A DNA stretch of 64,000 bases from Trichostrongylus colubriformis (taxonomy: Eukaryota > Nematoda > Chromadorea > Rhabditida > Trichostrongylidae). Positions 10,650-24,698 of this stretch are shown one piece after another. The translations under genes and the position numbers were made by a program. Position 1 is the stretch's first letter. Each line of letters opens with the position of its first letter. Location: NCBI GenBank assembly GCA_963978905.1, contig OZ022256.1, positions 32,327,426 through 32,391,425 of the forward strand, read 5' to 3'. The notes below the pieces were generated by a model, which was given only the letters and a program-made list of their open reading frames with translations, ran no database searches and had not been told where the DNA came from.

Positions 10650-11564
10650 CTCGAGCTTTTTCTCTCCTGTCAGGAGAGGTTTCCAAAATTTTTTTGACCA
10701 CGATAAAAATCGAGTCGGATCTTAAAAGTACCTCAAACTTGGGTAATTAAACCAAAGCTGATTGGCGATACCTGTGCGAATATGAATTATGAAACATTTC
10801 CCGTTTACACTACTGGGACGGTTTCCCTCATGATACTAGGGGCCCTTCACAAGATACTAGGGGCCCAAATGATACTATTGGGCATACTTTATCTCGTAGT
10901 TTCGGCATCACAAAAACTACCGAAAAACATCCACCTACCAGAGCAAACCCTCGGAATTTGGAGGAAAATGATAATCTTGGACTTTATTAATTCCAGTGGG
11001 CGCTACAATAAAACCCTTCTGATCAAAATTGAACTTATATGAAGAGTTATGAACGGGCCAATCGATCGATTTTCTCCGTCAAAACATCGTTCTTTCAAAC
11101 CATTTTCTCGAGCTTTTTCTCTCCTGTCAGGAGAGGTTTCCAAAATTTTTCTGACCACGATAGAAATCGAGTCGGATCTTAAAAGTACCTCAAACTTGGG
11201 TAATTAAACCAAAGCTGATTGGCGATACCTGTGCGAATATGAATTATGAAACATTTCCCGTTTACACTACTGGGACGGTTTCCCTCATGATACTAGGGGC
11301 CCTTCACAAGATACTAGGGGCCCAAATGATACTATTGGGCATACTTTATCTCGTAGTTTCGGCATCACAAAAACTACCGAAAAACAACCACCTACCAGAA
11401 GCAAACCCTCGGAATTTGGAGGAAAATGATAATCTTGGACTTTATTAATTCCTGTGGACGCTACAACAAAACCCTTCTGATCAAAAGTGAACTTATATGA
11501 AGAGTTATGAGCGGGCCAATCGATCGATTTTCATCGTCAAAACATCGTTCTTTCAAACCATTTT
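10650..11564. repeat. Two full-length monomers (457, 458)
   Basis: Starts 10650 and 11107. They match 46036 and 46494 and also 52731 and 53189, but the first copy has a replaced right half (AGAGCAAACCC near 10942 instead of AGAATCAAGCCC), which suggests a short conversion or crossover patch. The first monomer carries the ACGATAAAAATCG variant of block A. Confidence 0.85.
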
Positions 11565-14500
11565 CTCGAGCTTTTTCTCTCCTGTCAGGAGAGGTTTCCA
11601 AAATTTTTCTGACCACGATAGAAATCGAGTCGGATCTTAAAAGTACCTCAAACTTGGGTAATTAAACCAAAGCTGATTGGCGATACCTGTGCGAAGATGA
11701 ATTATGAAACATTTCCCGTTTACACTACTGGGACGGTTTCCCTCATGATACTAGGGGCCCTTCACAAGATACTAGGGGCCCAAATGATACTATTGGGCAT
11801 ACTTTATCTCGTAGTTTCGGCATCACAAAAACTACCGAAAAACATCCACCTACCAGAGCAAACCCTCGGAATTTGGAGGAAAATGATAATCTTGGACTTT
11901 ATTAATTCCTGTGGACGCTACAACAAAACCCTTCTGATCAAAAGTGAACTTATATGAAGAGTTATGAGCGGGCCAATCGATCGATTTTCATCGTCAAAAC
12001 ATCGTTCTTTCGAACCATTTTCTCGAGCTTTTTCTCTCCTGTCAGGAGAGGTTTCCAAAATTTTTCTGACCCGAGTCGGATCTTAAAAGTACCTCAAACT
12101 TGGGTAATTAAACCAAAGTTGATTGGGGACACCTGTGCGAAGATGAAATATGAAACATTTACACTACTGGGACGGTTTCCCTCATGATACTAGGGGCCCT
12201 CCACAAGATACTAGGGCCCCAATTGATACTATAGGGCATACTTTATCTCGTAGTTTCGGCATCACAGAAACCACCGAAAAACATCCACCTACCAGAATCA
12301 AGCCCACGGAATATGGAGGAAAATGATAATCTGGGACTTTATTAATTCCAGTGGGCGCTACAATAAAACCCTTCCGATCAAAATTGAACTTATATGAAGA
12401 GTTATGAACGGGCCAATCGATCGATTTTTCCGTCAAAACATCGGTCTTCCAAACCATTTTCTCGAGCTTTTTCTCTGTCAGGAGAGGCTTCCAAAATTTT
12501 TCTGACCACGATAGAAATCGAGTCGGATCTTAAAAGTACCTCAAACTTGGGTAATTAAACCAAAGCTGATTGGCGATACCTGTGCGAATATGAATTATGA
12601 AACATTTCCCGTTTACACTACTGGGACGGTTTCCCTCATGATACTAGGGGCCCTTCACAAGATACTAGGGGCCCAAATGATACTATTGGGCATACTTTAT
12701 CTCGTAGTTTCGGCATCACAAAAACTACCGAAAAACATCCACCTACCAGAAGCAAACCCTCGGAATTTGGAGGAAAATGATAATCTTGGACTTTATTAAT
12801 TCCTGTGGACGCTACAACAAAACCCTTCTGATCAAAAGTGAACTTATATGAAGAGTTATGAGCGGGCCAATCGATCGATTTTCATCGTCAAAACATCGTT
12901 CTTTCAAACCATTTTCTCGAGCTTTTTCTCTCCTGTCAGGAGAGGTTTCCAAAATTTTTCTGACCACGATAGAAATCGAGTCGGATCTTAAAAGTACCTC
13001 AAACTTGGGTAATTAAACCAAAGCTGATTGGCGATACCTGTGCGAAGATGAATTATGAAACATTTCCCGTTTACACTACTGGGACGGTTTCCCTCATGAT
13101 ACTAGGGGCCCTTCACAAGATACTAGGGGCCCAAATGATACTATTGGGCATACTTTATCTCGTAGTTTCGGCATCACAAAAACTACCGAAAAACATCCAC
13201 CTACCAGAGCAAACCCTCGGAATTTGGAGGAAAATGATAATCTTGGACTTTATTAATTCCTGTGGACGCTACAACAAAACCCTTCTGATCAAAAGTGAAC
13301 TTATATGAAGAGTTATGAGCGGGCCAATCGATCGATTTTCATCGTCAAAACATCGTTCTTTCGAACCATTTTCTCGAGCTTTTTCTCTCCTGTCAGGAGA
13401 GGTTTCCAAAATTTTTCTGACCCGAGTCGGATCTTAAAAGTACCTCAAACTTGGGTAATTAAACCAAAGTTGATTGGGGACACCTGTGCGAAGATGAAAT
13501 ATGAAACATTTACACTACTGGGACGGTTTCCCTCATGATACTAGGGGCCCTCCACAAGATACTAGGGCCCCAATTGATACTATAGGGCATACTTTATCTC
13601 GTAGTTTCGGCATCACAGAAACCACCGAAAAACATCCACCTACCAGAATCAAGCCCACGGAATATGGAGGAAAATGATAATCTGGGACTTTATTAATTCC
13701 AGTGGGCGCTACAATAAAACCCTTCCGATCAAAATTGAACTTATATGAAGAGTTATGAACGGGCCAATCGATCGATTTTTCCGTCAAAACATCGGTCTTC
13801 CAAACCATTTTCTCGAGCTTTTTCTCTGTCAGGAGAGGCTTCCAAAATTTTTCTGACCACGATAGAAATCGAGTCGGATCTTAAAAGTACCTCAAACTTG
13901 GGTAATTAAACCAAAGCTGATTGGCGATACCTGTGCGAAGATGAATTATGAAACATTTCCCGTTTACACTACTGGGACGGTTTCCCTCATGATACTAGGG
14001 GCCCTTCACAAGATACTAGGGGCCCAAATGATACTATTGGGCATACTTTATCTCGTAGTTTCGGCATCACAAAAACTACCGAAAAACATCCACCTACCAG
14101 AAGCAAACCCTCGGAATTTGGAGGAAAATGATAATCTTGGACTTTATTAATTCCTGTGGACGCTACAACAAAACCCTTCTAATCAAAAGTGAACTTATAT
14201 GAAGAGTTATGAGCGGGCCAATCGATCGATTTTCTTCGTCAAAACATCGTTCTTTCAAACCATTTTCTCGAGCTTTTTCTCTCCTGTCAGGAGAGGTTTC
14301 CAAAATTTTTTTGACCACGATAGAAATCGAGTCGGATCTTAAAAGTACCTCAAACTTGGGTAATTAAACCAAAGTTGATTGGGGACACCTGTGCGAAGAT
14401 AAAATATGAAACATTTACACTACTGGGACGGTTTCCCACATGACACTAGGGGCCCAACTGATACTATAGGGCATACTTTATCTCGTAGTTTCGGCATCAC

Positions 14501-15113
14501 AGAAACTACCGAAAAACATCCACCTACCAGAAGCAAACCCTCGGAATTTGGAGGAAAATGATAATCTTGGACTTCATTAATTCCAGTGGACGCTACAATA
14601 AAACCCCTCCGATCAAAATTGAACTTATATGAAGAGTTATGAACGGGCCAATCGATCGATTTTTTCGTCAAAACATCGGTCTTCCAAACCATTTTCTCGA
14701 GCTCTTTCTCTCCTGTCAGGAGAGGTTTCCAAAATTTTTCTGACCCGAGTCGGATCTTGAAAGTACCTCAAACTTGGGTAATTAAACCAAAGTTGATTGG
14801 GGACACCTGTGCGAAGATAAAATATGAAACATTTACACTACTGGGACGGTTTCCCACATGACACTAGGGGCCCAACTGATACTATAGGGCATACTTTATC
14901 TCGTAGTTTCGGCATCACAAAAACTACCGAAAAACATCCACCTACCAGAGCAAACCCTCGGAATTTGGAGGAAAATGATAATCTTGGACTTTATTAATTC
15001 CTGTGGACGCTACAACAAAACCCTTCTGATCAAAAGTGAACTTATATGAAGAGTTATGAGCGGGCCAATCGATCGATTTTCATCGTCAAAACATCGTTCT
15101 TTCGAACCATTTT
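11565..15113. repeat. Octamer block, copy 2
   Basis: Monomer starts 11565, 12022, 12461, 12916, 13373, 13812, 14267, 14696; lengths 457, 439, 455, 457, 439, 455, 429, 418. It equals copy 1 at an offset of 11,482 bp up to about 14,900, where the last monomer becomes chimeric. It also matches copy 3 (46952) at an offset of 35,387 bp. Confidence 0.92.
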
Positions 15114-16466
15114 CTCGAGCTTTTTCTCTCCTGTCAGGAGAGGTTTCCAAAATTTTTCTGACCCGAGTCGGATCTTAAAAGTACCTCAAACTTGGGTAAT
15201 TAAACCAAAGTTGATTGGGGACACCTGTGCGAAGATGAAATATGAAACATTTACACTACTGGGACGGTTTCCCTCATGATACTAGGGGCCCTCCACAAGA
15301 TACTAGGGCCCCAATTGATACTATAGGGCATACTTTATCTCGTAGTTTCGGCATCACAGAAACTACCGAAAAACATCCACCTACCAGAAGCAAACCCTCG
15401 GAATTTGGAGGAAAATGATAATCTTGGACTTCATTAATTCCAGTGGACGCTACAATAAAACCCTTCCGATCAAAATTGAACTTATATGAAGAGTTATGAA
15501 CGGGCCAATCGATCGATTTTTTCGTCAAAACATCGGTCTTCCAAACCATTTTCTCGAGCTCTTTCTCTCCTGTCAGGAGAGGTTTCCAAAATTTTTTTGA
15601 CCACGATAGAAATCGAGTCGGATCTTAAAAGTACCTCAATCTTGGGTAATTAAACCAAAGTTGATTGGGGACACCTGTGCGAAGATGAATTATGAAACAT
15701 GTCCCGTTTACACTACCGGGACGGTTTCCCACATGATACTAGGGGCCCTCCACAAGATACTAGGGGCCCAATTGATACTATAGGGCATACTTTATCTCGT
15801 AGTTTCGGCATCACAGAAACCACCGAAAAACATCCACCTACCAGAAGCAAACCCTCGGAATTTGGAGGAAAATGATAATCTTGGACTTCATTAATTCCAG
15901 TGGACGCTACAATAAAACCCTTCCGATCAAAATTGAACTTATATGAAGAGTTATGAACGGGCCAATCGATCGATTTTTTCGTCAAAACATCGGTCTTCCA
16001 AACCATTTTCTCGAGCTCTTTCTCTCCTGTCAGGAGAGGTTTCCAAAATTTTTTTGACCACGATAGAAATCGAGTCGGATCTTAAAAGTACCTCAATCTT
16101 GGGTAATTAAACCAAAGTTGATTGGGGACACCTGTGCGAAGATGAATTATGAAACATGTCCCGTTTACACTACCGGGACGGTTTCCCACATGATACTAGG
16201 GGCCCTCCACAAGATACTAGGGGCCCAATTGATACTATAGGGCATACTTTATCTCGTAGTTTCGGCATCACAGAAACCACCGAAAAACATCCACCTACCA
16301 GAAGCAAACCCTCGGAATTTGGAGGAAAATGATAATCTTGGACTTCATTAATTCCAGTGGACGCTACAATAAAACCCTTCCGATCAAAATTGAACTTATA
16401 TGAAGAGTTATGAACGGGCCAATCGATCGATTTTTTCGTCAAAACATCGGTCTTCCAAACCATTTT
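15114..16466. repeat. Transition region 439-457-457
   Basis: Starts 15114, 15553, 16010. The 15114 monomer is hybrid: its left half is of the 439 class (GACCCGAG, two GATACTAGGG units), and its right half, from about 15355, is of the class ending in CTTCATTAATTCC. The 15553 and 16010 monomers are near-identical neighbours 457 bp apart, consistent with a one-monomer duplication. Confidence 0.85.
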
Positions 16467-19400
16467 CTCGAGCTTTTTCTCTCCTGTCAGGAGAGGTTTC
16501 CAAAATTTTTTTGACCACGATAGAAATCGAGTCGGATCTTAAAAGTACCTCAATCTTGGGTAATTAAACCAAAGTTGATTGGGGACACCTGTGCGAAGAT
16601 GAATTATGAAACATGTCCCGTTTACACTACCGGGACGGTTTCCCACATGATACTAGGGGCCCTCCACAAGATACTAGGGGCCCAATTGATACTATAGGGC
16701 ATACTTTATCTCGTAGTTTCGGCATCACAGAAACCACCGAAAAACATCCACCTACCAGAAGCAAGCCCTCGGAATTTGGAGGAAAATGATAATCTTGGAC
16801 TTTATTAATTCCAGTGGACGCTACAACAAAACCCTTCTGATCGAAATTGAACTTATATGAAGAGTTATGAACGGGCCAATCGATCGATTTTCTCCGTCAA
16901 ACATCGTTCTTTCAAACCATTTTCTCGAGCTCTTTCTCTCCTGTCAGGAGAGGTTTCCAAAATTTTTCTGACCCGAGTCGGATCTTGAAAGTACCTCGAA
17001 CTTGGGTAATTAAACCAAAGTTGATTGGGGACACCTGTGCGAAGATAAAATATGAAACATTTACACTACTGGGACGGTTTCCCACATGACACTAGGGGCC
17101 CAATTGATACTATAGGGCATACTTTATCTCGTAGTTTCGGCATCACAGAAACCACCGAAAAACATCCACCTACCAGAATCAAGCCCTCGGAATTTGGAGG
17201 AAAATGATAATCTGGGACTTTATTAATTCCAGTGGGCGCTACAATAAAACCCTTCTGATCAAAATTGAACTTATATGAAGGGTTATGAGCGGGCCAATCG
17301 ATCGATTTTCTTCGTCAAAACATCGTTCTTTCAAACCATTTTCTCGAGCTTTTTCTCTCCTGTCAGGAGAGGTTTCCAAAATTTTTTTGACCACGATAGA
17401 AATCGAGTCGGATCTTAAAAGTACCTCAAACTTGGGTAATTAAACCAAAGTTGATTGGGGACACCTGTGCGAAGATAAAATATGAAACATTTACACTACT
17501 GGGACGGTTTCCCACATGACACTAGGGGCCCAACTGATACTATAGGGCATACTTTATCTCGTAGTTTCGGCATCACAGAAACTACCGAAAAACATCCACC
17601 TACCAGAAGCAAACCCTCGGAATTTGGAGGAAAATGATAATCTTGGACTTCATTAATTCCAGTGGACGCTACAATAAAACCCCTCCGATCAAAATTGAAC
17701 TTATATGAAGAGTTATGAACGGGCCAATCGATCGATTTTTTCGTCAAAACATCGGTCTTCCAAACCATTTTCTCGAGCTTTTTCTCTCCTGTCAGGAGAG
17801 GTTTCCAAAATTTTTCTGACCCGAGTCGGATCTTGAAAGTACCTCAAACTTGGGTAATTAAACCAAAGTTGATTGGGGACACCTGTGCGAAGATAAAATA
17901 TGAAACATTTACACTACTGGGACGGTTTCCCACATGACACTAGGGGCCCAACTGATACTATAGGGCATACTTTATCTCGTAGTTTCGGCATCACAGAAAC
18001 TACCGAAAAACATCCACCTACCAGAAGCAAACCCTCGGAATTTGGAGGAAAATGATAATCTTGGACTTCATTAATTCCAGTGGACGCTACAATAAAACCC
18101 TTCCGATCAAAATTGAACTTATATGAAGAGTTATGAACGGGCCAATCGATCGATTTTTTCGTCAAAACATCGGTCTTCCAAACCATTTTCTCGAGCTCTT
18201 TCTCTCCTGTCAGGAGAGGTTTCCAAAATTTTTTTGACCACGATAGAAATCGAGTCGGATCTTAAAAGTACCTCAATCTTGGGTAATTAAACCAAAGTTG
18301 ATTGGGGACACCTGTGCGAAGATGAATTATGAAACATGTCCCGTTTACACTACCGGGACGGTTTCCCACATGATACTAGGGGCCCTCCACAAGATACTAG
18401 GGGCCCAATTGATACTATAGGGCATACTTTATCTCGTAGTTTCGGCATCACAGAAACCACCGAAAAACATCCACCTACCAGAAGCAAACCCTCGGAATTT
18501 GGAGGAAAATGATAATCTTGGACTTCATTAATTCCAGTGGACGCTACAATAAAACCCTTCCGATCAAAATTGAACTTATATGAAGAGTTATGAACGGGCC
18601 AATCGATCGATTTTTTCGTCAAAACATCGGTCTTCCAAACCATTTTCTCGAGCTTTTTCTCTCCTGTCAGGAGAGGTTTCCAAAATTTTTTTGACCACGA
18701 TAGAAATCGAGTCGGATCTTAAAAGTACCTCAATCTTGGGTAATTAAACCAAAGTTGATTGGGGACACCTGTGCGAAGATGAATTATGAAACATGTCCCG
18801 TTTACACTACCGGGACGGTTTCCCACATGATACTAGGGGCCCTCCACAAGATACTAGGGGCCCAATTGATACTATAGGGCATACTTTATCTCGTAGTTTC
18901 GGCATCACAGAAACCACCGAAAAACATCCACCTACCAGAAGCAAGCCCTCGGAATTTGGAGGAAAATGATAATCTTGGACTTTATTAATTCCAGTGGACG
19001 CTACAACAAAACCCTTCTGATCGAAATTGAACTTATATGAAGAGTTATGAACGGGCCAATCGATCGATTTTCTCCGTCAAACATCGTTCTTTTAAACCAT
19101 TTTCTCGAGCTTTTTCTCTCCTGTCAGGAGAGGTTTCCAAAATTTTTCTGACCACGATAGAAATCGAGTCGGATCTTAAAAGTACCTCAAGCTTGGGTAA
19201 TTAAACCAAAGTTGATTGGGGACACCTGTGCGAAGATGAATTATGAAACATTTCCCGTTTACACTACTGGGACGGTTTCCCACATGATACTAGGGGCCCT
19301 CCACAAGATACTAGGGGCCCAATTGATACTATTGGGCATACTTTATCTCGTAGTTACGGCATCACAGAAACCACCGAAAAACATCCACCTACCAGAATCA

Positions 19401-19560
19401 AGCCCACGGAATATGGAGGAAAATGATAATCTTGGACTTATTAATTCCAGTGGACGCTACAACAAAACCCTTCTGATCGAAATTGAACTTATATGAAGAG
19501 TTATGAACGGGCCAATCGATCGATTTTCTCCGTCAAATCATTGTTCTTTCAAACCATTTT

Positions 19561-21234
19561 CTCGAGCTTCTTCTCTCCTGTCAGGAGAGGTTTCCAAAAT
19601 TTTTCTGACCACGATAGAAATCGAGTCGGATCTTAAAAGTACCTCAAACTTGGATAATTAAACCAAAGCTAATTGGGGACACCTGTGCGAAGATGAAATA
19701 TGAAACATTTACACTACTGGGACGGTTTCCCACATGACACTAGGGGCCCAATTGATACTATAGGGCATACTTTATCTCGTAGTTTCGGAATCACAGAAAC
19801 CACCGAAAAACATCCACCTACCAGAATCAAGCCCACGGAATATGGAGGAAAATGATAATCTGGGACTCCAGTGGGCGCTACAATAAAACCCTTCTGATCA
19901 AAATTGAACTTATATGAAGAGTTATGAACGGGCCAATCGACCGATTTTCTCCGTCAAAACATCGGTCTTCCAAACCATTTTCTCGAGCTTTTTCTCTCCT
20001 GTCAGGAGAGGTTTCCAAAATTTTTCTGACCCGAGTCGGATCTTAAAAGTACCTCAAACTTGGGTAATTAAACCAAAGCTGATTGGGGACACCTGTGCGA
20101 AGATGAAATATGAAACATTTACACTACTGGGACGGTTTCCCACATGACACTAGGGGCCCAATTGATACTATAGGGCATACTTTATCTCGTAGTTTCGGAA
20201 TCACAGAAACCACCGAAAAACATCCACCTACCAGAATCAAGCCCACGGAATATGGAGGAAAATGATAATCTGGGACTCCAGTGGGCGCTACAATAAAACC
20301 CTTCTGATCAAAATTGAACTTATATGAAGAGTTATGAACGGGCCAATCGACCGATTTTCTCCGTCAAAACATCGGTCTTCCAAACCATTTTCTCGAGCTT
20401 TTTCTCTCCTGTCAGGAGAGGTTTCCAAAATTTTTCTGACCCGAGTCGGATCTTAAAAGTACCTCAAACTTGGGTAATTAAACCAAAGCTGATTGGGGAC
20501 ACCTGTGCGAAGATGAAATATGAAACATTTACACTACTGGGACGGTTTCCCACATGACACTAGGGGCCCAATTGATACTATAGGGCATACTTTATCTCGT
20601 AGTTTCGGCATCACAGAAACCACCGAAAAACATCCACCTACCAGAATCAAGCCCACGGAATATGGAGGAAAATGATAATCTGGGACTTTATTAATTCCAG
20701 TGGGCGCTACAATAAAACCCTTCTGATCAAAATTGAACTTATATGAAGAGTTATGAACGGGCCAATCGATCGATTTTCTCCGTCAAAACATCGTTCTTCC
20801 AAACCATTTTCTCGAGCTTTTTCTCTCCTGTCAGGAGAGGTTTCCAAAATTTTTTTGACCACGATAGAAATCGAGTCGGATCTTAAAAGTACCTCAAACT
20901 TGGGTAATTAAACCAAAGTTGATTGGGGACACCTGTGCGAAGATGAAATATGAAACATTTACACTACTGGGACGGTTTCCCACATGACACTAGGGGCCCA
21001 ATTGATAGGGCATACTTTATCTCGTAGTTTCGGCATCACAGAAACTACCGAAAAACATCCACCTACCAGAAGCAAACCCTCGGAATTTGGAGGAAAATGA
21101 TAATCTTGGACTTCATTAATTCCAGTGGACGCTACAATAAAACCCTTCCGATCAAAATTGAACTTATATGAAGAGTTATGAACGGGCCAATCGATCGATT
21201 TTTTCGTCAAAACATCGGTCTTCCAAACCATTTT
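19561..21234. repeat. Cassette K, copy 1 (421-410-419-424)
   Basis: Four monomers at 19561, 19982, 20392, 20811. The 421 and 410 monomers lack 9-bp block D (GGGACTCCAGTGG in place of GGGACTTTATTAATTCC), and the fourth lacks 5-bp block E (GATAGGGC). D- and E- monomers occur nowhere outside this cassette. Other marks are TTGGATAATTAAACC, GCTAATTGGGG and TTCGGAATCACAG. Confidence 0.9.
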
Positions 21235-23024
21235 CTCGAGCTTTTTCTCTCCTGTCAGGAGAGGTTTCCAAAATTTTTCTGACCCGAGTCGGATCTTGAA
21301 AGTACCTCAAACTTGGGTAATTAAACCAAAGTTGATTGGGGACACCTGTGCGAAGATAAAATATGAAACATTTACACTACTGGGACGGTTTCCCACATGA
21401 CACTAGGGGCCCAACTGATACTATAGGGCATACTTTATCTCGTAGTTTCGGCATCACAGAAACTACCGAAAAACATCCACCTACCAGAAGCAAACCCTCG
21501 GAATTTGGAGGAAAATGATAATCTTGGACTTCATTAATTCCAGTGGACGCTACAATAAAACCCTTCCGATCAAAATTGAACTTATATGAAGAGTTATGAA
21601 CGGGCCAATCGATCGATTTTTTCGTCAAAACATCGGTCTTCCAAACCATTTTCTCGAGCTCTTTCTCTCCTGTCAGGAGAGGTTTCCAAAATTTTTTTGA
21701 CCACGATAGAAATCGAGTCGGATCTTAAAAGTACCTCATTCTTGGGTAATTAAACCAAAGTTGATTGGGGACACCTGTGCGAAGATGAATTATGAAACAT
21801 GTCCCGTTTACACTACCGGGACGGTTTCCCACATGATACTAGGGGCCCTCCACAAGATACTAGGGGCCCAATTGATACTATTGGGCATACTTTATCTCGT
21901 AGTTTCGGCATCACAAAAACTACCGAAAAACATCCACCTACCAGAAGCAAACCCTCGGAATTTGGAGGAAAATGATAATCTTGGACTTTATTAATTCCTG
22001 TGGACGCTACAACAAAACCCTTCTGATCGAAATTGAACTTATATGAAGAGTTATGAACGGGCCAATCGATCGATTTTCTCCGTCAAACATCGTTCTTTCA
22101 AACCATTTTCTCGAGCTTTTTCTCTCCTGTCAGGAGAGGTTTCCAAAATTTTTCTGACCACGATAGAAATCGAGTCGGATCTTAAAAGTACCTCAAGCTT
22201 GGGTAATTAAACCAAAGTTGATTGGGGACACCTGTGCGAAGATGAATTATGAAACATTTCCCGTTTACACTACTGGGACGGTTTCCCACATGATACTAGG
22301 GGCCCTCCACAAGATACTAGGGGCCCAATTGATACTACTGGGCATACTTTATCTCGTAGTTACGGTATCACAGAAACCACCGAAAAACATCCACCTACCA
22401 GAAGCAAACCCTCGGAATTTGGAGGAAAATGATAATCTTGGACTTCATTAATTCCAGTGGACGCTACAATAAAACCCTTCCGATCAAAATTGAACTTATA
22501 TGAAGAGTTATGAACGGGCCAACTGATCGATTTTCTCCGTCAGACCATCGGTCTTCCAAACCATTTTCTCGAGCTTTTTCTCTCCTGTCAGGAGAGGTTT
22601 CCAAAATTTTTTTGACCACGATAGAAATCGAGTCGGATCTTAAAAGTACCTCATTCTTGGGTAATTAAACCAAAGTTGATTGGGGACACCTGTGCGAAGA
22701 TGAATTATGAAACATGTCCCGTTTACACTACCGGGACGGTTTCCCACATGATACTAGGGGCCCTCCACAAGATACTAGGGGCCCAATTGATACTATTGGG
22801 CATACTTTATCTCGTAGTTTCGGCATCACAAAAACTACCGAAAAACATCCACCTACCAGAAGCAAGCCCTCGGAATTTGGAGGAAAATGATAATCTTGGA
22901 CTTATTAATTCCAGTGGACGCTACAACAAAACCCTTCTGATCGAAATTGAACTTATATGAAGAGTTATGAACGGGCCAATCGATCGATTTTCTCCGTCAA
23001 ATCATTGTTCTTTCAAACCATTTT

Positions 23025-24698
23025 CTCGAGCTTCTTCTCTCCTGTCAGGAGAGGTTTCCAAAATTTTTCTGACCACGATAGAAATCGAGTCGGATCTTAA
23101 AAGTACCTCAAACTTGGATAATTAAACCAAAGCTAATTGGGGACACCTGTGCGAAGATGAAATATGAAACATTTACACTACTGGGACGGTTTCCCACATG
23201 ACACTAGGGGCCCAATTGATACTATAGGGCATACTTTATCTCGTAGTTTCGGAATCACAGAAACCACCGAAAAACATCCACCTACCAGAATCAAGCCCAC
23301 GGAATATGGAGGAAAATGATAATCTGGGACTCCAGTGGGCGCTACAATAAAACCCTTCTGATCAAAATTGAACTTATATGAAGAGTTATGAACGGGCCAA
23401 TCGACCGATTTTCTCCGTCAAAACATCGGTCTTCCAAACCATTTTCTCGAGCTTTTTCTCTCCTGTCAGGAGAGGTTTCCAAAATTTTTCTGACCCGAGT
23501 CGGATCTTAAAAGTACCTCAAACTTGGGTAATTAAACCAAAGCTGATTGGGGACACCTGTGCGAAGATGAAATATGAAACATTTACACTACTGGGACGGT
23601 TTCCCACATGACACTAGGGGCCCAATTGATACTATAGGGCATACTTTATCTCGTAGTTTCGGAATCACAGAAACCACCGAAAAACATCCACCTACCAGAA
23701 TCAAGCCCACGGAATATGGAGGAAAATGATAATCTGGGACTCCAGTGGGCGCTACAATAAAACCCTTCTGATCAAAATTGAACTTATATGAAGAGTTATG
23801 AACGGGCCAATCGACCGATTTTCTCCGTCAAAACATCGGTCTTCCAAACCATTTTCTCGAGCTTTTTCTCTCCTGTCAGGAGAGGTTTCCAAAATTTTTC
23901 TGACCCGAGTCGGATCTTAAAAGTACCTCAAACTTGGGTAATTAAACCAAAGCTGATTGGGGACACCTGTGCGAAGATGAAATATGAAACATTTACACTA
24001 CTGGGACGGTTTCCCACATGACACTAGGGGCCCAATTGATACTATAGGGCATACTTTATCTCGTAGTTTCGGCATCACAGAAACCACCGAAAAACATCCA
24101 CCTACCAGAATCAAGCCCACGGAATATGGAGGAAAATGATAATCTGGGACTTTATTAATTCCAGTGGGCGCTACAATAAAACCCTTCTGATCAAAATTGA
24201 ACTTATATGAAGAGTTATGAACGGGCCAATCGATCGATTTTCTCCGTCAAAACATCGTTCTTCCAAACCATTTTCTCGAGCTTTTTCTCTCCTGTCAGGA
24301 GAGGTTTCCAAAATTTTTTTGACCACGATAGAAATCGAGTCGGATCTTAAAAGTACCTCAAACTTGGGTAATTAAACCAAAGTTGATTGGGGACACCTGT
24401 GCGAAGATGAAATATGAAACATTTACACTACTGGGACGGTTTCCCACATGACACTAGGGGCCCAATTGATAGGGCATACTTTATCTCGTAGTTTCGGCAT
24501 CACAGAAATTACCGAAAAACATCCACCTACCAGAATCAAGCCCACGGAATATGGAGGAAAATGATAATATTGGACTTTATTAATTCCTGTGGACGCTACA
24601 ATAAAACCCTTCCGATCAAAATTGAACTTATATGAAGAGTTATGAACGGGCCAATCGATCGATTTTTTCGTCAAAACATCGGTCTTCCAAACCATTTT
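23025..24698. repeat. Cassette K, copy 2
   Basis: Monomers at 23025, 23446, 23856, 24275 with lengths 421, 410, 419, 424. The D- and E- deletions are as in copy 1. The last monomer has the AGAAATTACCG and ATAATATTGG variants (24505-24570), unlike copy 1. Confidence 0.9.
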
